Shown piece after piece: positions 57,115 to 64,000 of a DNA stretch of 64,000 nt; within the stretch, counting starts at the first letter, position 1; every line of letters starts with the position of its first letter. This DNA comes from JACMLC01 sp963720235 (GTDB lineage: Bacteria; Acidobacteriota; Blastocatellia; Pyrinomonadales; Pyrinomonadaceae): contig OY970389.1 in NCBI GenBank assembly GCA_963720235.1, positions 3,596,001 through 3,660,000 of the forward strand. The letters run 5' to 3'. The notes below the pieces were generated by a model. The model saw nothing but the letters and a program-made list of their open reading frames with translations. It was not told where the DNA came from and searched no databases. Position numbers and translations under genes: made by a program.

Positions 57115-58827
57115 TTAACGCAACCGCGTCATCTGTTGCCAGAAGAATCTGCCGAGGCGTGCAAAGGCGTTGCGGTCGCCGCTCTTCTGTATGTTCGGGT
57201 CTATGCCGAGCGCGGCTGCGAGTTGCGGGTCTGGCGGCGCGATGTCTTCGTCGCCGCGTTTGCCGGATAACCAACGCTGAAAGATGCGCGAGACGGCGCG
57301 GCGTTGCGCAAGCGGAGCTTCTGCGATAAATGCGCCGCGCAGGTCATCCATCTCTGCAATCTCAAGCGCGTTCGCTTTGTAGTAACTCCTCAGGGCCGCG
57401 AAAAATTTCTCATCGCCGAGCAAGGCTCTTAAAGAAGTGAACATCAGCGCGCCCTTGCTGTTGACGATGGCCGCGTATTGAAAGAAGTTTCGATACTCGC
57501 GCGCGTCTCTATCGGCAGTCATGTCTTCGCCGCCAAAGGTGCGATAAATTTTATAGACGCCGCGCAGTTGGTCTTCCATCGCTAAGGCCGCGCGCTCTTC
57601 GCTATGCGCCTCTTTGTAATAGAGCAGCGCAGACCAGTTGGAGAGAGCTTCATCAAGCACAGGCGCGCGCTCAGGGTCATTGCCGACCACTGCGCCCCAC
57701 CATTGCTGCGCGACGGCGTGGGCCACAGTCCATTCCAGACTGTCTTCGACAGAGGCGCGTTGCTCGCGCACAAGCTCCGGCAGGTTGCGCATCGTCTGCG
57801 AATCGAAGTCCACATAAAACGCGCTCGCCAGAGCAGCAAAGCCTGCGAACTCAACGCCGCCCAGTCCCGCGACGAGCGGAGCCTCAGCGATGCTCACCTG
57901 TTTGTATGGCAACTCGCCAAAGCGATTGGCATACGCCTGCACGGCTGTGGCAGCGATGCCAAGCACGCGCCGCCCGACAACTTCGCGCTCCTGCGTATAA
58001 ATCGAGCGCACCTTAATGCCCGCGACGTTTCGTTCCTGCATACGCAGTCCGCGGCCCGCGAGGATTGCAAAGTTGCGCAGGTTATCTCCGGTAAAATTTA
58101 AGACAGTGCTGCTGTTTGATGGTCGCGCAACTTCTTCGCCGGAAGTGAAGACGGAAACCCCTTGCGCCGTTTCAATCGTCACGCGATAGTCCGCCACTTC
58201 CGTAAACAAAGCATCACCGATGCTCGTCTCGACTTTGCGCTGCCAGTCGTCGCCCTCACGCGCGGCCAGCACTGGATAGCTTGCGCCGAGCAGCATTACG
58301 CCGCGACAGCGAAAGTTGATGTCACGCGCGCGCCTAGTCTCGCGCTCGCTGCGGAGCACTGCGTCCACCTGTTGAATAATGTGGGCCAGAATGCCTGTCT
58401 CTTCGGTATCAATCTCAGGCACGTTGCCTTTGAAAGCAATCCAGATTTCGGTTGAAGCTCCGACGAGAACGGGCGTGCGCAGGTTAATGCGCAGCGTTGT
58501 CCCTTGGTCGTCGAGCGCAAAAGAGAGCGGAGCATTGGTCTGTGCCAGGCGCACTTCGCTTACTTCAAGACGCGGCTCATCCAGCGTGCTGCTCGTGCTC
58601 TCGATGGACGCGCGCATGTTCGGATAGAGATGAAAGTAGAGCACGGAAGCCGGACGCTCGCCGCGATTGACCCAGCGCACATTCTCTGTGCCTGTAAAAG
58701 TTCTTTCATCGAAATCAAGCTTGAGATTAATGCTGTAAGTATCGCGCGCAGGCTCGCTCTCTTCCGCCGCGGGAGTCTGGCCCAATGCCAGAGTGAAAGA
58801 AGAGAGCATGAGAAGGATGACAAGCAT
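57115..58827 (-). CDS. M1-type metallopeptidase homologue with a degenerate zinc site
   Basis: 570 residues from ATG 58827. Signal peptide LVILLMLSSFTLALGQ. An N-terminal beta domain (YSINLKLDFDERTFTGTENV) is followed by the peptidase domain. Where HExxH is expected it has HAVAQ (370-374) in TVAHAVAQQWWGAVV, losing the catalytic Glu and the second His. The third ligand is kept (Glu393 in LDEALSNW). It is probably non-catalytic, a structural or binding homologue in the periplasm. An F1 hairpin lies 3 bp upstream of the ATG and forms the leader. Confidence 0.85.
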   Translation of the reverse strand: MLVILLMLSSFTLALGQTPAAEESEPARDTYSINLKLDFDERTFTGTENVRWVNRGERPASVLYFHLYPNMRASIESTSSTLDEPRLEVSEVRLAQTNAPLSFALDDQGTTLRINLRTPVLVGASTEIWIAFKGNVPEIDTEETGILAHIIQQVDAVLRSERETRRARDINFRCRGVMLLGASYPVLAAREGDDWQRKVETSIGDALFTEVADYRVTIETAQGVSVFTSGEEVARPSNSSTVLNFTGDNLRNFAILAGRGLRMQERNVAGIKVRSIYTQEREVVGRRVLGIAATAVQAYANRFGELPYKQVSIAEAPLVAGLGGVEFAGFAALASAFYVDFDSQTMRNLPELVREQRASVEDSLEWTVAHAVAQQWWGAVVGNDPERAPVLDEALSNWSALLYYKEAHSEERAALAMEDQLRGVYKIYRTFGGEDMTADRDAREYRNFFQYAAIVNSKGALMFTSLRALLGDEKFFAALRSYYKANALEIAEMDDLRGAFIAEAPLAQRRAVSRIFQRWLSGKRGDEDIAPPDPQLAAALGIDPNIQKSGDRNAFARLGRFFWQQMTRLR

Positions 58828-58830
58828 GCT

Positions 58831-58905
58831 CTTCTTTGCGCCTTTGCGCCTTTGCGGGAAATTACCGTCTCCCGCAAAGGCGCAAAGGCGCAAAGGAAGA
58901 AGGCG
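58831..58905. repeat. Hairpin repeat F1, copy h, inside-out order
   Basis: The halves occur in the opposite order to all other copies: CTTTGCGCCTTTGCGGGAAA first, then TCTCCCGCAAAGGCGCAAAG, so the usual ends meet at a 5-nt centre. It abuts the start of the M1-like gene. Confidence 0.8.
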
Positions 58906-58972
58906 CAGTTGCGCTTTTAAATCTTCTACAGTCTTCTGTGTCTCTATGCGGTAAACCATCTTGCTTGATTAA

Positions 58973-61267
58973 CTACCTCTTCCGTCGCCTCTGTTCTTCA
59001 GTAGTATCTTGCTTGGATGCAGCGCGCGGGCCTTCGGTGATGGTGATGTTCAGGATTTTATCGCCGCGTGCGATGCCGTCCACGACGCGCATGTCCTTCT
59101 CCGCCACCTGCCCGAAGACAGTGTAGCCTCCGTCCAGATGCGGCTGCGGCGCATGCGTGACAAACCATTGCGAGCCGCCCGTGTCTTTGCCCGAAAGGGC
59201 CATCCCGACCGCGCCGCGCCCGTATTCGACTTCGTTAATCTCGCAACGAATCTGATAGCCCGGCCCGCCATTGCCGTCGCCGCGCGGGTCGCCGCCCTGT
59301 ATCACAAAGTTTGGCACGACGCGATGAAAACTGATGCCGTTGAAAAATCCGCGCCGCGCGAGTTGGACGAAACTGTCAACCGTCAGTGGCGCATCATCCG
59401 GCAAAAGCTCTATCGTAAACTCTCCCTTCTCCGTCTTGACCAGAGCGCGCACGCGGCCATTGCGCCGCGCAAGCGCACGCGCATAGTCTGCATCTTTATT
59501 GCTCGACTCGACGCTGGCGATGCGCGCGGAAAAGTCTCCGACATTATTGGCTTTCAAGAGCGCGGCGGCGCGGCGACGCACAAGATGGTCTGTAGATTCG
59601 AGCGCAGTCTTAATCGTCTCGTGCGCCATCACGTTCTTATGCTTGCCGAGCGCATCAAGGATAGCAAGCGTTGCATCATTCAACTCATCTTTGGCCGCCA
59701 TCGGAATAGCATTCGCAAGAGCTTCCGTATTAGCCTGTTCAGGAAGCCCGCCCAAAAGCTCTGCCGCAGTCGCGCGCACGAGCACATCCTTCGCATTCAT
59801 CTGCTCGCGCAAGACCTCGCTCAGGTCAGTTGGCTTTAAAGCCGCCAGCGCGCGCAGGACATCCGGCGCGGCCAAAGCTGGCAGACGCGCATCAGACAGC
59901 ACGGCTCGCAAGATTAATTGAGCATCAGCCTGCAAGCCTATGACACTGTTGCCAGCCGCCTCTGCCGTGATGGCTGCAATCTCGTTGAGTCCCTGCGCGA
60001 GGCTCGAAGCCCTGCGCCAATCCGCAAAGAGCCATGTGCGCGTGGCTTCATCCGCAAGCTTATTAAAAGGTCTTTCGCGCAAATAAGCCGAAGGCGCAAT
60101 CCGCGCAAACGCAATCTCTGTCTCAGGGTCAACAGATTCCTGCGCGTCGCGCAATTCGCGCAGCCACTCTATGGCGCGCGCATCGCCTGTGTTCTGCAAG
60201 ATGCGACTGAGAGCCGTCGCAATCTCTAATAGCTCGTTCAACTCCGAAGGATGCGCGACGCCGCGCGCTTTTGTGCCGCGATAAGCGGTGAGCAATGTCG
60301 CACCGCGTTGCAGGAGCGGAGCGACGGCGCGCGTGTCCTTGATTGCGCCGAGCGCGCGCACCGCGCTGACGCGCACACGCTCGTCTGCATCAGTAGTGCT
60401 GCGCGCGAGTAGCACTTCAAAGGCAGCTTTATTTTCCGCAGCCCCAAGCGCGCGCGCAGCATTCGCACGCGCGACAGCATCCGTCTCGCCCATCAACATC
60501 GCACGCAACTGCTCGCTGCCTTCTTTGGCCCTGAGACGCGCCAGCGCGTTGCCAGCATCTGCGCGTATGCGCGCATCCGTGTCTGTCAAGAACTGTGCGA
60601 TGACCGGCCCGCCATTCGCGGGACGCACGCGCAGGGCTGCTGTCAAAGCTTCGAGGACGACTTCGCGCTGACGTTTGATGCCCGGCTGCGATTCGATTGA
60701 AAGCGCGTTGAGAATCGCTTCGCCAATCACGCGCTTGCGTTCCTCTTCGCTCTCTGGCAATGCCGCGCCGACTTTGCCCAGAGCTTCGACTGCACGTGCG
60801 CGCACCTGCGCGGCTTCATCGCCACGTTTGAGCGAGGCCAGAAGCGGTTCGGCTGCCGATGCCAGTTCCGTCTCGCCGAGCGCGAAGGCGGCCATCGCAC
60901 GCACCTGCACGCTCTTGTCATTGCCGAGCAGGATTGAGAGCGAAGAGACTGCGCGCTCGTCTCCGATGCGTCCGGCGGCTAAAGCCGCGCGCGCGCGCAC
61001 CTGTGCATTCTTGTCTGAAAAGAGCGAAGCCAGTTCTGCGCTCCAACGCCGCTCGTCTTCCGCGCGTACAATGCGCAGCATGATTTCATCAGAGATAGCA
61101 GCGCGTGTGCTCGCAGCATTGTTAGAAGCTTTCGGCGCGCGTGTCTTCTGGCCCAGAGCAGTCTTATAACTAAAGACAGTTGCCGCGCAGATGAAGAGCA
61201 AGCATAAAGTCTTGCGACCAGAGAGAAGCGTGCGCAGATAATTTTCCGTGTAGCGGTTTGTGTTCAT
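58973..61267 (-). CDS. HEAT-repeat protein fused to a cyclophilin-type prolyl isomerase
   Basis: 764 residues. A signal-anchor TLCLLFICAATVFSYKTAL, then about 550 residues of HEAT/PBS repeats (VRARAALAAGRIGDERAVSS, VRAMAAFALGETELASAAEP). A C-terminal cyclophilin domain follows from about 605: FNGISFHRVVPNFVIQGGDP, GGSQWFVTHAPQPHLDGGYT, VFGQVAEKDMRVVDGI. The key Arg (FHRVVPNFV) and Gln-Gly are present, so isomerase activity is likely. It may fold exported proteins in the periplasm, with the HEAT solenoid choosing substrates. Confidence 0.9.
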   Translation of the reverse strand: MNTNRYTENYLRTLLSGRKTLCLLFICAATVFSYKTALGQKTRAPKASNNAASTRAAISDEIMLRIVRAEDERRWSAELASLFSDKNAQVRARAALAAGRIGDERAVSSLSILLGNDKSVQVRAMAAFALGETELASAAEPLLASLKRGDEAAQVRARAVEALGKVGAALPESEEERKRVIGEAILNALSIESQPGIKRQREVVLEALTAALRVRPANGGPVIAQFLTDTDARIRADAGNALARLRAKEGSEQLRAMLMGETDAVARANAARALGAAENKAAFEVLLARSTTDADERVRVSAVRALGAIKDTRAVAPLLQRGATLLTAYRGTKARGVAHPSELNELLEIATALSRILQNTGDARAIEWLRELRDAQESVDPETEIAFARIAPSAYLRERPFNKLADEATRTWLFADWRRASSLAQGLNEIAAITAEAAGNSVIGLQADAQLILRAVLSDARLPALAAPDVLRALAALKPTDLSEVLREQMNAKDVLVRATAAELLGGLPEQANTEALANAIPMAAKDELNDATLAILDALGKHKNVMAHETIKTALESTDHLVRRRAAALLKANNVGDFSARIASVESSNKDADYARALARRNGRVRALVKTEKGEFTIELLPDDAPLTVDSFVQLARRGFFNGISFHRVVPNFVIQGGDPRGDGNGGPGYQIRCEINEVEYGRGAVGMALSGKDTGGSQWFVTHAPQPHLDGGYTVFGQVAEKDMRVVDGIARGDKILNITITEGPRAASKQDTTEEQRRRKR

Positions 61268-61342
61268 GAAATTTCAGGGGGAAACTACTGCAAGATACTT
61301 TCAATGTATCGGCGAGACGGGCCGCCTGTGTCAAGGCTCAAA

Positions 61343-63448
61343 TCAAATCTCTATCTTCGAGACTTCGACCAGCGCATCATAAAAGGTTGCGCCGCCTCCC
61401 ATGTCCGTCAGCGTCTGCGAAGTCAGTTGATTGATATTCGTCCCGCCCGGCGAAAGCTTGTTCCACCAGACAGAGGGAGAGACAACAACGCCCTCGCGTG
61501 CGCGCGTAGTCACGACTGCATACAGCTCGCAAGAACCTCGTTCATTAATGACACGCACACGGTCGCCATCTGCTATGCCTCGCTCAAGAGCATCAGTCGG
61601 ATGAATCTCAACGAAAGGTCGCAGCTCCTGCTTTAATTGTTTCGAGAGATTGGCAAAGCTCGAATTGAGAAAAGCGTGCGCCGCCGGACTGATGAGCGCG
61701 AGTGGAAATTTGTGGGCCAATTCCGGCGTGCTCTGGCGCGACTCTGCCGGCGGAATAAATTCCGGCACGGCTGGCAGCCCCGCCGCTTCCAATCTTTCCG
61801 AGAACAACTCGCACTTGCCCGAAGCCGTTGGGAAATTTCCTTTCGCGAACGGCGCGAAATCATCCGCGATATTGAGACGCATCCAGCCATGCTCGCGCAG
61901 CCGCTCAAGAGTGATGCCATCAAGCGACGGATGCTTTACATCAAGAGCCTGCCGCGCGATGTCTTCATCCGAATCCCTGAAACATGCTTCTGCAAAATTC
62001 AGACGCTCGGCCAAGAGGCGAAAGACTTCCGTATTTGGTTTCGCCTCGTGAAGCGGTTCGATGGCGCGCTCGTTGACGGCCAGATAGAAATGGCCGTAAG
62101 CCTTGTGCAGGTCAAACTGTTCCAGCTGCGAAGTGGCGGGCAGAACTATGTCCGCGAAGTCGCATGTGTCCGTCATAAAAAGCTCATGCACGACCGTGAA
62201 CAAATCTTCGCGCTTGAGTCCTTCCAAAACTTTCGCCTGCTCCGGCGCGACCGCCGCAGGGTTCGAGTTATAGACATAGAGAGCGCGCACGGGCGGGTCG
62301 TCCACCTTCGTCAACAAATCGCCAAGCTCTGACATATTGAGCGTGCGCGGCGTGGGAGTCGGCATCAGGTCTGGTCGTTCGAGCTTTTGATAATTGAGCG
62401 GGAACATGCCGCTCGTCGAAAGCAGGATGCCGCCAGCAGGCTCGCGCCATGCGCCTGTGATTGCCGGAAGGCATGCAATCGTGCGTACGGCCATGCCGCC
62501 GCCAGCATGCCTTTGCACTCCGTAGTTCAGACGAATCGCCGCGCGCTTCTCGCTTGCGTAAAGACGTGCGAGACGAATGATAGCTTCGGCTTCGAGACCG
62601 CAGATGCCAGCCACGCGCTCCGGCGAATACTCGCGCGCACGCCTGCGCAAATCCTCTGCTCCGATAGTATAGCTTTCAAGATAATCTTTATCTTCCAAGC
62701 CCTCTGCAAAAATCACATGCATCAACGCGAGCGCGAGTGCGGCGTCCGTTCCCGGCAAGAGGGCTATGTGCTCGTCGCATTGATCAGCCGTGCGCGTGCG
62801 GCGCGGGTCAATGGCGATGAGCCGCGCGCCTGCATTCTTTGCTGCCAGAAGGTCAGGCCAGAGATGCACGTTGGCTGTTAAAGTGTTTGTACCCCAGAGC
62901 AGAATCAGTCGCGCGTCCTTAAACTTTTCCGGGTCTGTGCCTATCTTCGCGCCGAGTGTCGCTTCAATGCCCGCGCTTCCGGCAGTCGCGCAGATTGTGC
63001 GGTCGAGTTGCGATGCGCCCAGACGATGAAAGAAACGCCTATCCATAGATTGCGATTGCACGAGGCCCATCGTCCCGCAATAGCTGTAAGGCAGGATTGT
63101 CTCTGCGCCGTCGCTTGATTCTGCAAGCTCACGAAAGCGCGCGGCAATCAAATCCAAGGCTTCATCCCAAGTTATCTCTTCAAATCTTCCCTCGCCTTTT
63201 GCTCCGACGCGGCGCAGGCATGTGCGTACGCGCTCAGGGCTGTGCGTGCGCTGTTCGTAGTTGGCAACTTTAGTGCACAGAAAGCCGCGCGTGAAAGGAT
63301 GCAACGGGTCGCCTGCGACGCGCACTGCGCGCCCGTGCTCAACCGTCACGAGCATCGCGCAGGTGTCGGGGCAATCATGCGGGCAGGCGGCTTTGACAAT
63401 CTTGTGTCCGTTGTCCGGGCTTTCGATTCTGTCGAGTCTTTGGGCCAT
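61343..63448 (-). CDS. Molybdopterin-dependent oxidoreductase, formate-dehydrogenase-like
   Basis: 701 residues. The N-terminal [4Fe-4S] ligands are in ACPHDCPDTCAMLV (CxxxCxxxC) and GFLCTKVANYE. The molybdopterin folds include LILLWGTNTLTANVHLW, ARLIAIDPRRTRTADQCDEH and HELFMTDTCDFADIVLPATS. The C-terminal MopB domain has VEIHPTDALERGIADGDRV. It resembles YoaE-type single-subunit enzymes. The physiological substrate is unknown. No Tat signal, so it is cytosolic; no partner subunit is adjacent. Confidence 0.92.
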   Translation of the reverse strand: MAQRLDRIESPDNGHKIVKAACPHDCPDTCAMLVTVEHGRAVRVAGDPLHPFTRGFLCTKVANYEQRTHSPERVRTCLRRVGAKGEGRFEEITWDEALDLIAARFRELAESSDGAETILPYSYCGTMGLVQSQSMDRRFFHRLGASQLDRTICATAGSAGIEATLGAKIGTDPEKFKDARLILLWGTNTLTANVHLWPDLLAAKNAGARLIAIDPRRTRTADQCDEHIALLPGTDAALALALMHVIFAEGLEDKDYLESYTIGAEDLRRRAREYSPERVAGICGLEAEAIIRLARLYASEKRAAIRLNYGVQRHAGGGMAVRTIACLPAITGAWREPAGGILLSTSGMFPLNYQKLERPDLMPTPTPRTLNMSELGDLLTKVDDPPVRALYVYNSNPAAVAPEQAKVLEGLKREDLFTVVHELFMTDTCDFADIVLPATSQLEQFDLHKAYGHFYLAVNERAIEPLHEAKPNTEVFRLLAERLNFAEACFRDSDEDIARQALDVKHPSLDGITLERLREHGWMRLNIADDFAPFAKGNFPTASGKCELFSERLEAAGLPAVPEFIPPAESRQSTPELAHKFPLALISPAAHAFLNSSFANLSKQLKQELRPFVEIHPTDALERGIADGDRVRVINERGSCELYAVVTTRAREGVVVSPSVWWNKLSPGGTNINQLTSQTLTDMGGGATFYDALVEVSKIEI

Positions 63449-63533
63449 TTAATTACTAATCCAGCAGGCCGTCGTTTCTTAGAAGTTGCAGTAGAGATAG
63501 CTTACCAAAACTAAAGAGAAAAAAGAAAAGACT

Positions 63534-63608
63534 GTTTCCCGCAAAGGCGCAAAGGCGCAAAGAAAAGCAACTTGTCTTTTCTTTGCGCCTTTGCGCCTTT
63601 GCGGGAGA
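63534..63608. repeat. Hairpin repeat F1, copy i
   Basis: GTTTCCCGCAAAGGCGCAAA faces TTTGCGCCTTTGCGGGAGAT around AAAAGCAACTTGTCTTT. Its loop is the reverse complement of copy g's loop. Confidence 0.88.
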
Positions 63609-63618
63609 TTCTTTGGTG

Positions 63619-64000
63619 TCAGCTTGCGACATCCGAAGAGATGTCCGAATAATCGCTGGCCGGAGTCTCATCCGAGACAGGCTGCATGGCGCTTGTGTCG
63701 AGCGCGTCGGATGTGCGCGACGAGCCGCGCATCTGACTCTCGCGCGCCTTCTCCTGATCCGCCTTGAGCTGAATCATGCGGCAGCTTCCTTCAAAGATTG
63801 CGCCCTGCTCAATCACCAGAGATGGCGTCTGTATGTTGCCATTGACTTTGGCCGCGCGGCCCAGTTCAAGACGCTGGCTGGCGATGATGTCGCCGTTGAC
63901 AGTGCCGTGAATAGTTGCGATGGCAACCTTGATGTCCGCATCAACCTGCCCGTTGTTGCCGACGAGCAGAGTGCCGCCTTCGGAACTGACGCTGCCGGAC
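63619..64000 (-). CDS. Bactofilin, N-terminally cut by the window edge
   Basis: 127 codons to the edge. The beta-helix repeats are visible: GTLLVGNNGQVDADIKVAIA, TIHGTVNGDIIASQRLELGR, AAKVNGNIQTPSLVIEQGAI and FEGSCRM, the closing motif of bactofilins. A disordered acidic tail of about 55 residues follows (SDETPASDYSDISSDVAS). Bactofilins polymerise into cytoskeletal scaffolds involved in cell shape or polarity. The N-terminus lies outside the window. Confidence 0.93.
   Translation of the reverse strand, partial: SGSVSSEGGTLLVGNNGQVDADIKVAIATIHGTVNGDIIASQRLELGRAAKVNGNIQTPSLVIEQGAIFEGSCRMIQLKADQEKARESQMRGSSRTSDALDTSAMQPVSDETPASDYSDISSDVAS

Overview
The window looks like a chromosomal segment of an Acidobacteriota bacterium, probably class Blastocatellia. 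This is inferred from gene content: an acidobacterial VWFA-type secreted protein, a bactofilin, an STT3-like membrane protein, a YRPQP/VLQ-repeat protein, and many intergenic hairpin repeats whose chance ORFs read like RLCAFAGN or RKGAKAQRK. No rRNA, tRNA, CRISPR, phage or transposase gene was recognised. Most genes are ordinary housekeeping or envelope genes.

Layout. 1-0.8 kb: a cation:proton antiporter cut by the window edge. 0.8-4.3 kb: an accessory strip with two hairpin/MITE-like repeats, a 21-bp tandem array, a degenerate receiver protein facing an XRE regulator, and a short integron-type cassette array (HicBA, a secreted protein, a small ORF, two attC-like sites, no integrase). 4.3-12.8 kb: lon, hsp20, a CBS-domain gene, Rieske protein, ferredoxin-nadA, fumC. 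12.8-15.6 kb: a repeat nested in another repeat, the YRPQP/VLQ protein, and a second XRE/receiver module. 15.8-22.8 kb: lipoprotein, DinB-like protein and a 2-oxoacid dehydrogenase cluster (E3, E1 alpha, E1 beta, a membrane protein, E2). 23-29 kb: OmpA-like and VWA secreted proteins, lipB-lipA (which make and transfer the lipoyl cofactor used by the E2), and a cytochrome P460-like gene broken by TGA. 29-48 kb: mostly metabolic and envelope genes, including an STT3-like protein, a histone-H1-like protein, 5'-nucleotidase, aminopeptidase, queA, a serine hydrolase and a mismatch uracil glycosylase. 48-55 kb: a Tat-exported vanadium haloperoxidase, an acyl-reductase-like SDR, a TIR-STAND-TPR protein and a third XRE module. 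54.7-56.4 kb: a PerR-like regulator with its own operator, then peroxiredoxin and thioredoxin-like genes. 56.5-64 kb: DUF4112 protein, a catalytically degenerate M1 peptidase, a HEAT-cyclophilin fusion, a molybdopterin oxidoreductase and a partial bactofilin.

The most unusual patterns are these. (1) A conserved element of about 110 bp occurs three times, each time between an XRE regulator with its own palindromic operator and a divergent small gene; substitutions between copies do not look coding. (2) Intergenic hairpins have quite different arm sequences but share a loop core, and one copy has two different arm types. (3) A TTAA-ended MITE-like element is nested in a larger repeat. (4) An integrase-less cassette array lies near one XRE module. 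(5) Two otherwise intact genes carry early in-frame TGA codons.
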